Shown in pieces: positions 16,735-25,379 of a stretch of 64,000 nt of DNA; positions within the stretch are counted from its first letter, which is position 1, and each line of letters opens with the position of its first letter. The position numbers and the translations under genes are program-made. This DNA comes from Rathayibacter sp. VKM Ac-2856 (GTDB lineage: Bacteria > Actinomycetota > Actinomycetes > Actinomycetales > Microbacteriaceae). The notes under the pieces were generated by a model that saw only the letters and a list, made by a program, of their open reading frames with translations, was not told the origin of the DNA and did not search any database. The stretch is from NCBI RefSeq assembly GCF_013205055.1, contig NZ_JABMLF010000002.1, positions 717,391-781,390 of the forward strand. The letters are read 5' to 3'.

Positions 16735-16759
16735 GGCGGTCCGGGCTATGGCGAGAATC

Positions 16760-16813
16760 GATCCGGCGCGAATGGCTCCTTCCTGAGCGCAACGGGAGCC
16801 GTCGATGACGGAT
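16760..16813. repeat. Palindromic repeat family D, copy 1
   Basis: GATCCGGCGCGAATGGCTCC ... GGAGCCGTCGATGACGGAT. A second, better copy is at 20354. Each D copy sits 30-40 bp after a family C copy. Confidence 0.75.
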
Positions 16814-16857
16814 GGCCCGAGCAGCGGGGCCGGTATTGGAGGAGTACGCCGGACCCC

Positions 16858-16863
16858 TAGGCT
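16858..16863 (+). promoter_or_regulatory. -10 box (TAGGCT) of the lipoprotein gene
   Basis: TAGGCT occupies -12 to -7 relative to the GTG at 16870, the geometry expected for a leaderless mRNA. No ribosome site is present. Confidence 0.55.
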
Positions 16864-16869
16864 TCGTGC

Positions 16870-17343
16870 GTGTTCCGTCGTGCAGCCCCACTCGTCCTCG
16901 CCGCCCTCCTCTTGAGCGCCTGCAGTTCCGCGGCGCCGGACAGCGCCGCTCCCGCGGACCCGGGACAGCCAGCAGCGACCTCGTCCTCTGAGCCGGCTCC
17001 TGCTGTCGTCGAACCGGTGGATCTGACCGGCGACTGGAAGCAGGCGAATGCGAAGTCGCCCGACAACTACCAGGCGGCCACGATCACCGCGTCCACGATC
17101 ACCATCAACTGGGTGGCAGACGGCGGGGAGACGACGGCCCTCTACTGGGCAGGCTCCTACGTCCCGCCGGTCGACGCCGCGACGCCGTACTCATGGGACT
17201 CCGCGAACGACACGACGCAGACGACCTCGGCGATCGCCGCGTCCAGCGACCCGGCGAAGACCTTCACCTTCGACGGCGAGACGATCAGCTACAAGGTGTC
17301 GGCCCTCGGCGTGACCACGACAGTCGAGCTCAAGCGGACATAG
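16870..17343 (+). CDS. Small secreted lipoprotein
   Basis: 157-aa protein with a typical lipoprotein signal: basic start MFRRAAP, hydrophobic core, and lipobox LLLSACSS, so Cys18 is the predicted lipidated residue. A Ser/Ala/Pro-rich linker (residues 19-50) follows, then a small beta-rich domain (VDLTGDWKQANAKSPDNY; YWAGSYVPP; ISYKVSALGVTTTVELKR). The last part fits a lipocalin-like or META-like small barrel, but I do not recognise the family. GTG start with a leaderless promoter. Neighbours give no clear role. Confidence 0.8.
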   Translation: MFRRAAPLVLAALLLSACSSAAPDSAAPADPGQPAATSSSEPAPAVVEPVDLTGDWKQANAKSPDNYQAATITASTITINWVADGGETTALYWAGSYVPPVDAATPYSWDSANDTTQTTSAIAASSDPAKTFTFDGETISYKVSALGVTTTVELKRT

Positions 17344-17752
17344 CGAAGAGTGCGGCCGACCGTTTCATCAGGGCCTCTGATTCAGAGGCACGAGCGAGGA
17401 TGGACGAGCAATTCCGCTCTACTTTCGCCACGAGTAGGAGCTGGCGGATGAGCTACGCAGGTCAAGAGGAGTTCACTGCTCCCACCGGTATCACTCGCAG
17501 GAGGTCCTTCTGAGCCGACCAGCTCGATCACGTCCCCGCGATCAGGCCCTCAAAGGGGGGTCTCCGGATACTCGATCCGTCGACATACTGAACCGCTTGC
17601 TTCAGCTGGCCGGACCCCACCGAGGACGCCTGGCGGAGCACACCTTCGAGGACTCGCACCACGAAGAGATCACGGCCTGACGGGAACATCCCCGAGCACC
17701 GACTTCTCCTCCACGGCGTCCGTTCCGTAGTACCGACGCTGAGGAGTCGCGC
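17344..17752. other. Intergenic region, no gene seen
   Basis: 409 bp with no convincing ORF. Base composition is lower in GC than most of the window and there are short AT-rich spots (for example 17405-17440). No repeat of families A to F is present. It may hold the promoter of the Ig-repeat protein (GAGGAG ribosome site before the GTG at 17753) or relics of a lost gene. Confidence 0.5.
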
Positions 17753-20083
17753 GTGCGCACCCACCGCTTGGCCCGTGTCCGCTCGATCCTGATCGCTGCC
17801 TTCGTCGCAGTCGCGCTCACGACCGGGCTCGCCGCCCCGCCTGCTCAGGCAGCGATCCCCCGGCCCTCGAACGACGACTTCGCCTCGGCCGCCGTCGTCT
17901 CGAGCCTGCCGTTCGTCGGGACCGGGTCGCTGACGAGTGCGACCCAAGAGCCCTTCGAGCAGTCGGAGTGCACGATGGATGACCACGAGGACTTCGGGAC
18001 GCACAACGTCTACTTCCCCTATACGGTCTGGTACCGCTACACGGCCCCGACCGATCAGGGGCTCACCTACACGATGAACCGGAGCGACTTCAGCTGGGGG
18101 GCCGCCGCCTACCGCGGAACATCGCTAGAAAACCTCGAGCAGGTGAGCTGCGTGAGCCTCGAAGAGGGTCCAGAGGAGAACTTCGTGCAGGCGCGGGCCG
18201 GCGAGACGTACTTCTTCGAGGTCGGACTCGCGGATTGGGGAAGCACCCTCGATCCTGACCGCGACATCCCCTTCGTCTTCGACCTGAGCGCCTCGTCGTT
18301 CACCCCGAACACGGAGCCGGTTGGAGCGCTTCCCATCGGTACTCTGCCCACGACGATCTCTGCTTCCAACGTCACGACGAACCCGCGGATCCAGTACGGG
18401 TACGCCGGCTGTGACACCGACTACGAGCGACCGATCACGAACAACCTCTGGTATCGATTCGTCGCCTCATCGACGGGCACCGTGCAGATCGACGTGCGCA
18501 GGAGCGATTACGGCGCTGACTTCGCGGTCTATGACGCCATCGCCGACCGTCCAGGGAATCTCATCGTCTGCCCGAAAACCAACGTCGGAGAGGGATATCC
18601 GAACAAGATCTACCTCAAGGACAATGCGGTCGCGTCGTTCCGCGTTGTCGCGGGATCGACCTACTTCATTCAGGCCGGCGCGTTCTATCGGACCGACACC
18701 GGCAACCTCCTCATGGACGTCACCAAGGTCACTGACCTCACCGTCGGCACGCCGACGATCACCGGCAGCGTCGTCGTCGGTCGGACGCTCACCGCCAGTG
18801 CCGGCACGTGGGGCCCTTCCCCAGTGGGCTTCCGCTACCAGTGGTTCCGCAGCGGCATCGCCGTCACGGGCGCGACCGGCTCGACTTACCAGCTGACCGC
18901 AGCGGACCAGGGCTCTCGTCTCTCGGTGGCCGTCACCGGCGCGAAGACCGGATATGCCGAGACGACGAAGAGGAGCGCATCGACGACGGTGGTGGCCGCA
19001 GGCACCCAGACCGTCTCGGCCGGCATTCCCACGATCAGCGGCACCGCCTCCGTAGGGCGGACCATCACAGCGAACGCGGGCACATGGGGGCCGGCCCCGG
19101 TCTCCCTGTCGTACCAGTGGAATCGGAACGGGACAGCGATCGCAGGCGCGACGTCGAGCAGCTACGTCCTCGCGTCGTCGGACGGCGGAGCAGCGATCAC
19201 AGTCTCCGTAACCGGCACGAAGTCCGGGTACGCGTCGGCCACCCAGACGAGCGCCTCAGTCACGGTCGTGCTCGCTCTGATGACCCTCATGCCGACTCCG
19301 ACGATCAGCGGAACCACCACAGTCGGATCGATCCTGACGGCGAACGCCGGGATCTGGGACGCCGGCACCACCCTCAGCTACCAGTGGAAGCGGAACGGCG
19401 GGAACTACATCGTCGGCGCGACGTCGAAGACCTACACCGCGTCCCCTGCTGACCTGAAGGGGACGATCACGGTCTCGGTGACGGCGACGAAGCCCGGGTA
19501 CTCGCCCGCGACGAAGACGAGCGCGACGACGTCGACCATCGCCGCCGGAACTCTGACGACCGCGACTCCCGCCCTGAGCGGAACCCCCGCCGTGGGTCAG
19601 ACGCTGACGGCCGTGCCCGGCACATGGGGTCCGTCGCCTGTCGTCTTCAGCTACCAGTGGAAGCGGAACGGAACCGTCGTCTCAAGCGCGACAGCGTCGA
19701 CGTACACTCCGACCGCCTCGGATGTCGGCGCCTCGATCGTCGCCGTCGTGACGGGGACTAAAGCTGGATACACGACCGTGACGAAGACGACCGCTGCTAA
19801 GACGGTCGCGCAAGGCACGCTGAGTGGACCGGCTCCGACGATCAGCGGAACCAAGAAGATCGGCTCGACCTTGACGGCCGTACCGGGAAGCTGGGCACCG
19901 GCACCGGTGACCCTGAGCTACCAGTGGTACCGGAACGGCTCGGCGATCAGCGGCGCCAAGAGCGCGACGTACAAGCCGGTGGCCGCGGACAAAGGCAAGA
20001 CTCTGACCGTCACGGTCACCGGAACGAAGACCGGCTACTTGACGCTGAGGCGAAGCAGCGCAGCGACGACTGCGATCGGCTGA
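17753..20083 (+). CDS. Secreted protein with two N-terminal beta domains and five Ig-like repeats
   Basis: 776 aa. A signal peptide (cut near residue 33 after PPAQA) leads into a domain beginning NDDFASAAVVS, the start typical of PPC-like beta domains (about 40-185), and a second one (about 195-325). Five repeats of roughly 90 residues follow (about 330-776), each with the pattern TxSGTxxVGxTLTAxxGTWGP, SYQWxRNG and TVTGTKxGY, an Ig/cadherin-like repeat common in actinobacterial surface proteins. There is no LPxTG or membrane anchor, so it is released or wall-bound non-covalently. Function could be adhesion or polymer binding. GTG start with GAGGAG at six bases. Confidence 0.88.
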   Translation: MRTHRLARVRSILIAAFVAVALTTGLAAPPAQAAIPRPSNDDFASAAVVSSLPFVGTGSLTSATQEPFEQSECTMDDHEDFGTHNVYFPYTVWYRYTAPTDQGLTYTMNRSDFSWGAAAYRGTSLENLEQVSCVSLEEGPEENFVQARAGETYFFEVGLADWGSTLDPDRDIPFVFDLSASSFTPNTEPVGALPIGTLPTTISASNVTTNPRIQYGYAGCDTDYERPITNNLWYRFVASSTGTVQIDVRRSDYGADFAVYDAIADRPGNLIVCPKTNVGEGYPNKIYLKDNAVASFRVVAGSTYFIQAGAFYRTDTGNLLMDVTKVTDLTVGTPTITGSVVVGRTLTASAGTWGPSPVGFRYQWFRSGIAVTGATGSTYQLTAADQGSRLSVAVTGAKTGYAETTKRSASTTVVAAGTQTVSAGIPTISGTASVGRTITANAGTWGPAPVSLSYQWNRNGTAIAGATSSSYVLASSDGGAAITVSVTGTKSGYASATQTSASVTVVLALMTLMPTPTISGTTTVGSILTANAGIWDAGTTLSYQWKRNGGNYIVGATSKTYTASPADLKGTITVSVTATKPGYSPATKTSATTSTIAAGTLTTATPALSGTPAVGQTLTAVPGTWGPSPVVFSYQWKRNGTVVSSATASTYTPTASDVGASIVAVVTGTKAGYTTVTKTTAAKTVAQGTLSGPAPTISGTKKIGSTLTAVPGSWAPAPVTLSYQWYRNGSAISGAKSATYKPVAADKGKTLTVTVTGTKTGYLTLRRSSAATTAIG

Positions 20084-20126
20084 GCCCGGGCCCGGCGACG
20101 GGTCTTACCTCTACAGACCACGCGCC

Positions 20127-20186
20127 TGAGTCGCCCGAGAAGGTTCGTTCCCGGGCGGTGGAACGAGCCTTCTCGGGCGACTCAGC
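20127..20186. repeat. Palindromic repeat family C, copy 3
   Basis: TGAGTCGCCCGAGAAGG paired with its complement through GGGCGGTGG; 43 bp after the stop of the Ig-repeat gene. Confidence 0.9.
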
Positions 20187-20258
20187 GGGCGGGATGCGGG
20201 ATGCGGGCTGGGCGGCGAGGCTCCAGTGGCCCACTCGACGCTTGGCGAGCCCGAGCGG

Positions 20259-20318
20259 CGAGTCGCCCGAGAAGGTTCGTTCTCGGGCGGTAGAACGAGC
20301 CTTCTCGGGCGACTCGGC
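20259..20318. repeat. Palindromic repeat family C, copy 4
   Basis: Second copy of the same element in the 343-bp gap between the convergent Ig-repeat and APC genes; centre reads CTCGGGCGGTAG with the outer arms conserved. Confidence 0.9.
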
Positions 20319-20353
20319 GGGTGCGGGGGCTTCTGCGGGCGGATCAGGGCGGC

Positions 20354-20408
20354 GATCCGTCGCGAATGGCTCCTTCGGAGGCGGGGAGGGAGCCGTTCGT
20401 GACGGATC
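20354..20408. repeat. Palindromic repeat family D, copy 2
   Basis: GATCCGTCGCGAATGGCTCC and GGAGCCGTTCGTGACGGATC enclose a purine-rich loop. Same order (C then D) as at 16673-16813, so the pair moves or is inherited as a unit. Confidence 0.85.
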
Positions 20409-20426
20409 GATCGGGGGCGGGGCGGG

Positions 20427-21992
20427 TCAGCGGTCCCGCGGGTCCGGGTCCGGGGGCGGGAGCGCGGAGGCGTGCTCGGGGAGGACGCCGAGGCGGTGGC
20501 GGCCGTGGAGGCGGAACCACAGCAGGCCGGTGGTGACGACCGCGGCGACGACGATCAGGGCGATCCAGCGGAGGGGGCCGTCGCCGTAGACCTCGGTGCG
20601 GGGCCAGGCGAGGTTCACGGTCATCGCGGCGCCCCAGAGCACGGCGACGACGTTGACGGGCAGGCCGAGGCGGCCGAGGGAGAAGTAGCCGGCGGGCGCG
20701 TCGGCGGTGGGCCAGCGGCCGCGGAGGCGGCGGACCAGCAGGGGCACGGTGACCAGCAGGTAGGCGAGGTAGATCAGGATGACGGCGACGCTCGTGACGG
20801 CGGTGAAGATCTCGGGGGTGCCGATGTTGACGACGAGGATCAGCACGGCGAGCACGCCGATCAGCACGGCCGGCGCGACCGGGGTGCGGCGGCGCGGGTC
20901 GACGCGGGCGAGCAGGGCGCTGCCGGGCAGGGCGTTGTCGCGCGCCATCGCGAAGACCAGGCGGATGCCCGCGGTGTGCACGGCGAGTGCGCAGACGGTG
21001 ATCGCGACGACGATGCAGCCGAGGAAGACCGAGCCGAGCGGTCCGCCGAGCACCTGGAGGACCACGAGCTGCAGGCCGCCGGACGGGGAGCCGAGCGCGG
21101 GGTCGGCGAGGTCGGGTGCGGCGAGGAGGCCGAAGAGGATGATCAGGCCGCCGAGCACGAACGAGGCGGTGATCGCGCGGAGGATGGCGGTCGGGGCGGT
21201 GCGGCGCGGATCGACGGTCTCCTCGCCGAGCGAGCCGGCGGTGTCGAAGCCGTACATCACGTAGGCGGAGGCGATCGCGGCGATGAGGAACGCGCCGAGG
21301 TAGCCGCCCGGCGCGCCGTCGCCGCGTCCCGTCGTCTCCAGGACGACGCTCGGCGGGTTGACCGCGTTGGCGGCGAGGACGACGACGAGCAGGACCGCGG
21401 CGACCAGCTCGATCAGGACTCCGGCGCTGTTGATCCGCGCCATCAGCCGCACGCCGACCGCGTTGACGGCGGTCGTGAACGCCACCAGGATCGCGCCCCA
21501 GAGGACGGCGCTGACGCCGGCGCTCGTGCCGGAGCCGTCGCCGAGGAGCTGGAAGCCGCTCCAGAGCTGCGGCAGCGTGGTCTGGTAGGCCAGCACGACG
21601 GCGGCGAGCGAGACGACGGAGGCGAGGGCCATGATCCAGCCGGCGAGCCAGCTGACCGTCGGGCCGGCCAGGCGCTTGCTCCAGTTGTAGACGGAGCCGG
21701 CGACCGGGTAGCGCGCGGCGAGCTCGGCGAAGCAGAGCGCCACGGCGAGCTGCCCGGCGAACACGAGCGGCCAGGACCACCAGTAGGCGGGGCCGCCGTT
21801 CGCGTAGCCGAAGGAGAAGAGCTGGAAGGTGCCGGTCAGGATCGAGATGTAGCTGACTCCCGCGGCGAAGCTGCCGAAGCGGCCGATCCCGCGGGTGAGG
21901 GTCTGGCGGTAGCCGGACTCGGCCATGCCGTCGTCGGGGACGGCCGGCGGAGTGTCGGCGGGCGGGTCGGCGGACCTCGCATCGGCGGACAT
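20427..21992 (-). CDS. APC family amino acid/amine permease
   Basis: 521-aa transporter of the amino acid-polyamine-organocation superfamily with about 12-14 membrane helices. The sequence GSFAAGVSYISILTGTF in helix 1 and ELAARYPVAGSVYNW in helix 3 match the amino acid permease signatures. The charged N-terminus (about 40 residues) and C-terminus are cytoplasmic. ATG at 21992 has GAGGAGG upstream. It is 0.5 kb downstream of the flavin oxidase gene on the same strand; import of an N-methylated amine or amino acid for that enzyme is a reasonable guess. Confidence 0.88.
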   Translation of the reverse strand: MSADARSADPPADTPPAVPDDGMAESGYRQTLTRGIGRFGSFAAGVSYISILTGTFQLFSFGYANGGPAYWWSWPLVFAGQLAVALCFAELAARYPVAGSVYNWSKRLAGPTVSWLAGWIMALASVVSLAAVVLAYQTTLPQLWSGFQLLGDGSGTSAGVSAVLWGAILVAFTTAVNAVGVRLMARINSAGVLIELVAAVLLVVVLAANAVNPPSVVLETTGRGDGAPGGYLGAFLIAAIASAYVMYGFDTAGSLGEETVDPRRTAPTAILRAITASFVLGGLIILFGLLAAPDLADPALGSPSGGLQLVVLQVLGGPLGSVFLGCIVVAITVCALAVHTAGIRLVFAMARDNALPGSALLARVDPRRRTPVAPAVLIGVLAVLILVVNIGTPEIFTAVTSVAVILIYLAYLLVTVPLLVRRLRGRWPTADAPAGYFSLGRLGLPVNVVAVLWGAAMTVNLAWPRTEVYGDGPLRWIALIVVAAVVTTGLLWFRLHGRHRLGVLPEHASALPPPDPDPRDR

Positions 21993-22080
21993 GGGCGCCT
22001 CCTCGCACGGGGTCGGGCGCGTGCGAGGTCAGGATGGCAGGCCTCGGCGGCGCGAGGGGTGCGGAGGCACGGACGGGGTG

Positions 22081-22120
22081 GGTCTCGATACGCCGCTGCG
22101 CGGCCACTCGACCAGCATGG
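22081..22120. repeat. Palindromic repeat family B, copy 3
   Basis: GGTCTCGATACGCCGCTGCG with its hairpin and CTCGACCAGCATGG. A degraded partial copy follows at 22127-22155. The 21993-22500 gap also holds copies 4 and 5 and one F element; there is no gene. Confidence 0.9.
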
Positions 22121-22160
22121 GCGCCGCCGCTGCGCGGCTGGTCGACCGGCCTGCAAGCGG

Positions 22161-22202
22161 GCGGGTCTCGATACGCCGCTGCGCGGCTACTCGACCCGCA
22201 TG
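22161..22202. repeat. Palindromic repeat family B, copy 4
   Basis: GCGGGTCTCGATACGCC ... GGCTACTCGACCCGCATG, same orientation as copy 3, 80 bp away. Confidence 0.9.
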
Positions 22203-22313
22203 GGGGCGCCGTTGCGGCGGGGGCACTCGGACGGCGGGGGTGCGAGAGGACTCGGGGTGGGGTGCGGCGGGGATTCAGAGCCCGCCGAGCGTCCAGTCGC
22301 GGGTGGCGCCGGG

Positions 22314-22375
22314 GCGAGTGGACGCGGGAGGGGGGCTGCTCGGGGCGCGGGGCCCGTTGCGGGTCCGGTCGCGAG
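22314..22375. repeat. Conserved 62-bp intergenic element F, copy 1
   Basis: GCGAGTGGACGCGGG at the start and GTCCGGTCGCGAG at the end, 62 bp; about 46 of 62 positions match 26214-26275, which has exactly the same length. Confidence 0.6.
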
Positions 22376-22380
22376 TCGTG

Positions 22381-22418
22381 CTGATCGAGGAGCCCGCGAA
22401 GCGGGCGCATCGAGACCC
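22381..22418. repeat. Palindromic repeat family B, copy 5 (inverted)
   Basis: CTGATCGAGGAGCCCGCGAAG followed by its closing half; inverted relative to copies 3 and 4, with CGCATCGAGACCC replacing CGTATCGAGATCC. Confidence 0.85.
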
Positions 22419-22500
22419 ACGCGGAGGGTGTCGGCGGGGCTGGTCGACGCGCGGAGACGGCGGGCGGGTCCTCCTCCACAGCCGATCGGGCGCACGGCTC

Positions 22501-23760
22501 TCAGCCCAGGATGGGCGCCGCGACCGGCGGTGTCACCCCGAACGCCGAGACGTCCTCGCTGGTCGTGCCGTCGAGGGCGAGCTCGGCGAGGACGCGGCCG
22601 ATGGTCGGCGTGAACTTGAAGGCGTGCCCGGCGCCGAGGCCGACCAGGATGTCGGGGTGCTCGTCCAGCGGCCCGAGGATGAACCGGCGGTCAGGCGTGA
22701 GCGCGTACTGGCAGGTGACGGTGCGCAGCACCTCGCCGGCCGCCGGGAGCACGGCGCCGACGAAGCCGGTCAGCTCGTCCAGCAGCTCGGCCGAGGGCAC
22801 GAAGGTGCGCTCGCGCGGGGCCATCAGGTTGTCGGAGACGTCGCGCGCGGCCTTGATCGTCGGCTCGCCGTAGGTGGGGAAGCCGTAGAAGCAGTGCTCG
22901 TCCTCCCAGATCCAGACAGGGAAGCGCTCGCGGTCGAAGACGCTCGGGTCGGCCGGCGCGAAGTAGCTGACCTGCTCCTGCATCGTGACGAGCGGGATCT
23001 CGGCGCCCAGCGGTGCGAGCAGCTCGTTCGTCCAGGCGTCGGCGGCGAGGACCACCTTGCCCGCGCGCACGTCGCCGCTCGCGGTGCGCACGACGACGCC
23101 GCCCTCGCCCGGGATCAGCGCCTCCACCGGCGTGCGATCGCGGATCACGGCGCCGTGCTGCCGGGCCCGCAGCTGCAGCACCGCGACCGAGCGGGCGGCG
23201 TGCACGATGCCGGAGTCGGCGGTGAAGACGGTCTGCGTGCCCTCGGGCAGCGAGAACTGCGGCCAGCGCTCGGCGACCTCGGCCGGCGTGAGCAGCTCGA
23301 ACGGGACTCCGCTCTCGGTGAGGCTCGAGCGGAACGCCTCGGCGGAGTAGGGGCTGCCGGCCGGGAAGAAGACCAGCCCGCCGGTGATCGTGACCAGCGT
23401 CTCGCCCGACTCGGCCTCGAGGTCGGCCCAGTCGAGGTAGGCCGACTGCGCGAGCCGCACGTACTCGGGGGCGCCGTAGGAGGTGCGCAGGATGCGCGAG
23501 GTGTCGTGCGAGGCGCCGCGCACGTGGCCGAGCTCGAACTGCTCGAACGCGACGACCCGGGCGCCGCGACGGGCGAGGTGGTAGGCGGCAGCGCTGCCGA
23601 GAGCGCCCATCCCGACGACGGCGACGTCGAACTCCTCGGGAGTGGACTCCGCGGTGGCTGAGTTCTCGGAGGCGGACTCCTCGGCAGCTGAGTTCTCGGC
23701 GGCGGAGTCCTCGGCGGCGGAGTCCTCGGGGGCGGAGTCCTCGGGAACGGACTGGTTCAT
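22501..23760 (-). CDS. FAD-dependent amine oxidase, sarcosine/N-methyltryptophan oxidase family
   Basis: 419-aa flavoenzyme. After a 43-residue acidic, low-complexity N-terminal tail, the DAO fold begins with VAVVGMGALGSAAAYHLA (FAD binding). The motif TVTCQYALTPDRRFILG holds Cys350, which matches the residue that covalently binds FAD in MSOX and MTOX. The family oxidatively demethylates N-methyl amino acids, releasing formaldehyde and H2O2. ATG at 23760 has GAGGAG upstream at five bases; the reading frame from 23904 is not supported. A TAGGGT -10 box sits at 23804-23809. Divergent from the IclR-type regulator. Exact substrate uncertain. Confidence 0.85.
   Translation of the reverse strand: MNQSVPEDSAPEDSAAEDSAAENSAAEESASENSATAESTPEEFDVAVVGMGALGSAAAYHLARRGARVVAFEQFELGHVRGASHDTSRILRTSYGAPEYVRLAQSAYLDWADLEAESGETLVTITGGLVFFPAGSPYSAEAFRSSLTESGVPFELLTPAEVAERWPQFSLPEGTQTVFTADSGIVHAARSVAVLQLRARQHGAVIRDRTPVEALIPGEGGVVVRTASGDVRAGKVVLAADAWTNELLAPLGAEIPLVTMQEQVSYFAPADPSVFDRERFPVWIWEDEHCFYGFPTYGEPTIKAARDVSDNLMAPRERTFVPSAELLDELTGFVGAVLPAAGEVLRTVTCQYALTPDRRFILGPLDEHPDILVGLGAGHAFKFTPTIGRVLAELALDGTTSEDVSAFGVTPPVAAPILG
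23650..23750. repeat. 15-bp codon repeats in the N-terminal tail of the oxidase
   Basis: Imperfect units of the form GCGGAGTCCTCGG recur along the start of the gene and encode an acidic Ser/Ala/Glu/Asp repeat. The tail is absent from typical family members. Confidence 0.8.
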
Positions 23761-23803
23761 GGCGGCTCCTCGGAGGGGATGCGGGTGGCGCGGACGCGGG
23801 ACC

Positions 23804-23809
23804 ACCCTA
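23804..23809 (-). promoter_or_regulatory. -10 box (TAGGGT) of the oxidase gene
   Basis: TAGGGT on the minus strand about 44 bp upstream of the ATG at 23760. Motif-based. Confidence 0.4.
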
Positions 23810-23849
23810 GGAACGGCGTAGGTCGCGCCCCTCGCCCAGGACCGCAGGA

Positions 23850-23875
23850 CGCAATAGTCTGCGCGGAGAATTGCG
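23850..23875. promoter_or_regulatory. Inverted repeat CGCAAT-N14-ATTGCG and promoter of the IclR-type gene
   Basis: Six-base perfect arms centred between the divergent oxidase and IclR-type genes. A TAGTCT -10 box for the regulator lies between the arms at 23855-23860, about 40 bp before its ATG. An IclR-type autoregulatory site is a sensible reading. Confidence 0.45.
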
Positions 23876-23894
23876 GTTCTGTGGAGGGCGGCTG

Positions 23895-25379
23895 ATGAGC
23901 GCACGCGTGACGACGGGCCTCCGGGTGGTGCGGCTGCTCGGCGAGCGGCCGGATCCGACGGCGCCGCTCGGGGTCGGGGTGATCGCCGCCGCGCTCGGGG
24001 CGCCGCTCAGCTCGGTGTCGCGGATGTGCGCGGAGCTGGAGCGGACGGGGCTGATCGAGCGCGGCGCGGACTACGGCAGCTACCGTCTGGGCGCGGTCGC
24101 CGTGCGGCTCTCGGGGCGGGCCGCGGCGCCGGTGGCGCGGTCGCTCCGCTTCGCCCTGACGCTCGCCGCGCAGCAGACCGGCGAGACCGTCGTGCTCGCC
24201 GCCGGGGCGCCCGGGGCGATGCGGGTGATCGGCAGCGTCCTCTCCTCGTGGACGCTGCACTCCCCCGCGGCGGTGGGCGAGCGGATCGACGACGCCGACA
24301 GCGCGATCGCGCGGGCCGCCGATCCGCAGGATCTCGGCGACGACACCGTGGTGGAGACCGCCGAGGGGCTGCGCGTCGAGATCGCGACACCGCTGCTGAC
24401 GCCCGCGGGCGAGTGCGCGGCGGTGCTGGCCGTGCGGCTGCCGGCGGTCCGGCTGCGCGAGAACGGCCCGCGGATCCGGCGGGCGCTCGCGGTCGCGCGC
24501 CGGAGCATCGAGGCGGCGCTCGGCGCGGAGCGGATGCGGGGTGCGGACGAACCGCAGGTCCTGGCCGATGCGGCGGCGGCAGCCGCGGACGGCGCGCGCA
24601 CGGACGGCGCGCCCGCGGCCACCCCTCCGACCGGCGGATCCGGCGGCTCCGGCGCCTCCGCCCTGCACGCGGTCCTGCCGCTCCTGCAGCACCTCGCCGA
24701 CGGGCCGGACACCGTCGCCGGCGCCGCGCGCGCGACCGGCCTCCGCCGCGACCGCACCGGACGGCTGCTCGACGCGTGCGTCGCGGCGGGCGTGGTGGAG
24801 CGGGGCGCCGACGGGGAGTTCCGCGTCGCCTGGGTCGTGCACGGCTGGTTCCGGGCGGCCGCCGCTCCGCTGATCGTGTCGCGCGGCGGGCCACTGGTCG
24901 CGGAGGCGGCGCGGAGCCTGCGCGCCTGTGCCTTCGTGACCGTACTCGCGGGGATGCGCAGCCTCACCCTGGTCGAGGAGCTGAGCGTGCTGGACGGGAG
25001 CCTCGCCGGCGACGGCCTCGCGATGCTCCCGTGGCTCGGCCGCGCCCACCCGATCGTCGGCTCGGACGGCGGCCCGACCATGCTGATGGATCTCGAGCCG
25101 GACGAGCTCGCGCAGCTCTTCCCGGCGCGGCACACCCCGCGCGAGCTGGCGCGGTTCGTCCGCCGGGTGCAGACCGTCCGCCGCGACGGCGTCCTCTCGA
25201 TGCAGGCCTACGACGACGCGGGCATGGTCTCGATCTCGGCGCCGATCCGCGACGCGAGCGGCGCCGTCGTCGCGGCCGCGTGCCTGGTGGGCATGGCCGA
25301 CGACGTCACGGCGCGCTCCCGTGAACTGGAGCGGGCCGCGATCCGGCTCGCGGAGGCGGTGTCGGCGGTCCTGCGCTGA
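23895..25379 (+). CDS. Tandem (double-length) IclR-type transcriptional regulator
   Basis: 494 aa, about twice the size of a normal IclR protein (250 aa). Residues 1-230 have a winged helix (GVGVIAAALGAPLSSVSRMC) and an effector-like domain (RVIGSVLSSWTLHSPAAVGER). After a Gly/Ser/Ala linker (about 230-255) a second winged helix (DTVAGAARATGLRRDRTGRL) and effector domain (AQLFPARHTPRELARFVRR; DDAGMVSISAPIRDASG) follow. ATG at 23895 has GGAGGG upstream. Divergent from the oxidase, so likely its regulator. Such fusions are uncommon; the first effector domain is more diverged than the second. Confidence 0.85.
   Translation: MSARVTTGLRVVRLLGERPDPTAPLGVGVIAAALGAPLSSVSRMCAELERTGLIERGADYGSYRLGAVAVRLSGRAAAPVARSLRFALTLAAQQTGETVVLAAGAPGAMRVIGSVLSSWTLHSPAAVGERIDDADSAIARAADPQDLGDDTVVETAEGLRVEIATPLLTPAGECAAVLAVRLPAVRLRENGPRIRRALAVARRSIEAALGAERMRGADEPQVLADAAAAAADGARTDGAPAATPPTGGSGGSGASALHAVLPLLQHLADGPDTVAGAARATGLRRDRTGRLLDACVAAGVVERGADGEFRVAWVVHGWFRAAAAPLIVSRGGPLVAEAARSLRACAFVTVLAGMRSLTLVEELSVLDGSLAGDGLAMLPWLGRAHPIVGSDGGPTMLMDLEPDELAQLFPARHTPRELARFVRRVQTVRRDGVLSMQAYDDAGMVSISAPIRDASGAVVAAACLVGMADDVTARSRELERAAIRLAEAVSAVLR

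Noticed and set aside
22501..23904. Longer start for the flavin oxidase
   Set aside because: The upstream extension crosses the promoter region and lacks a ribosome site; ATG 23760 has GAGGAG.
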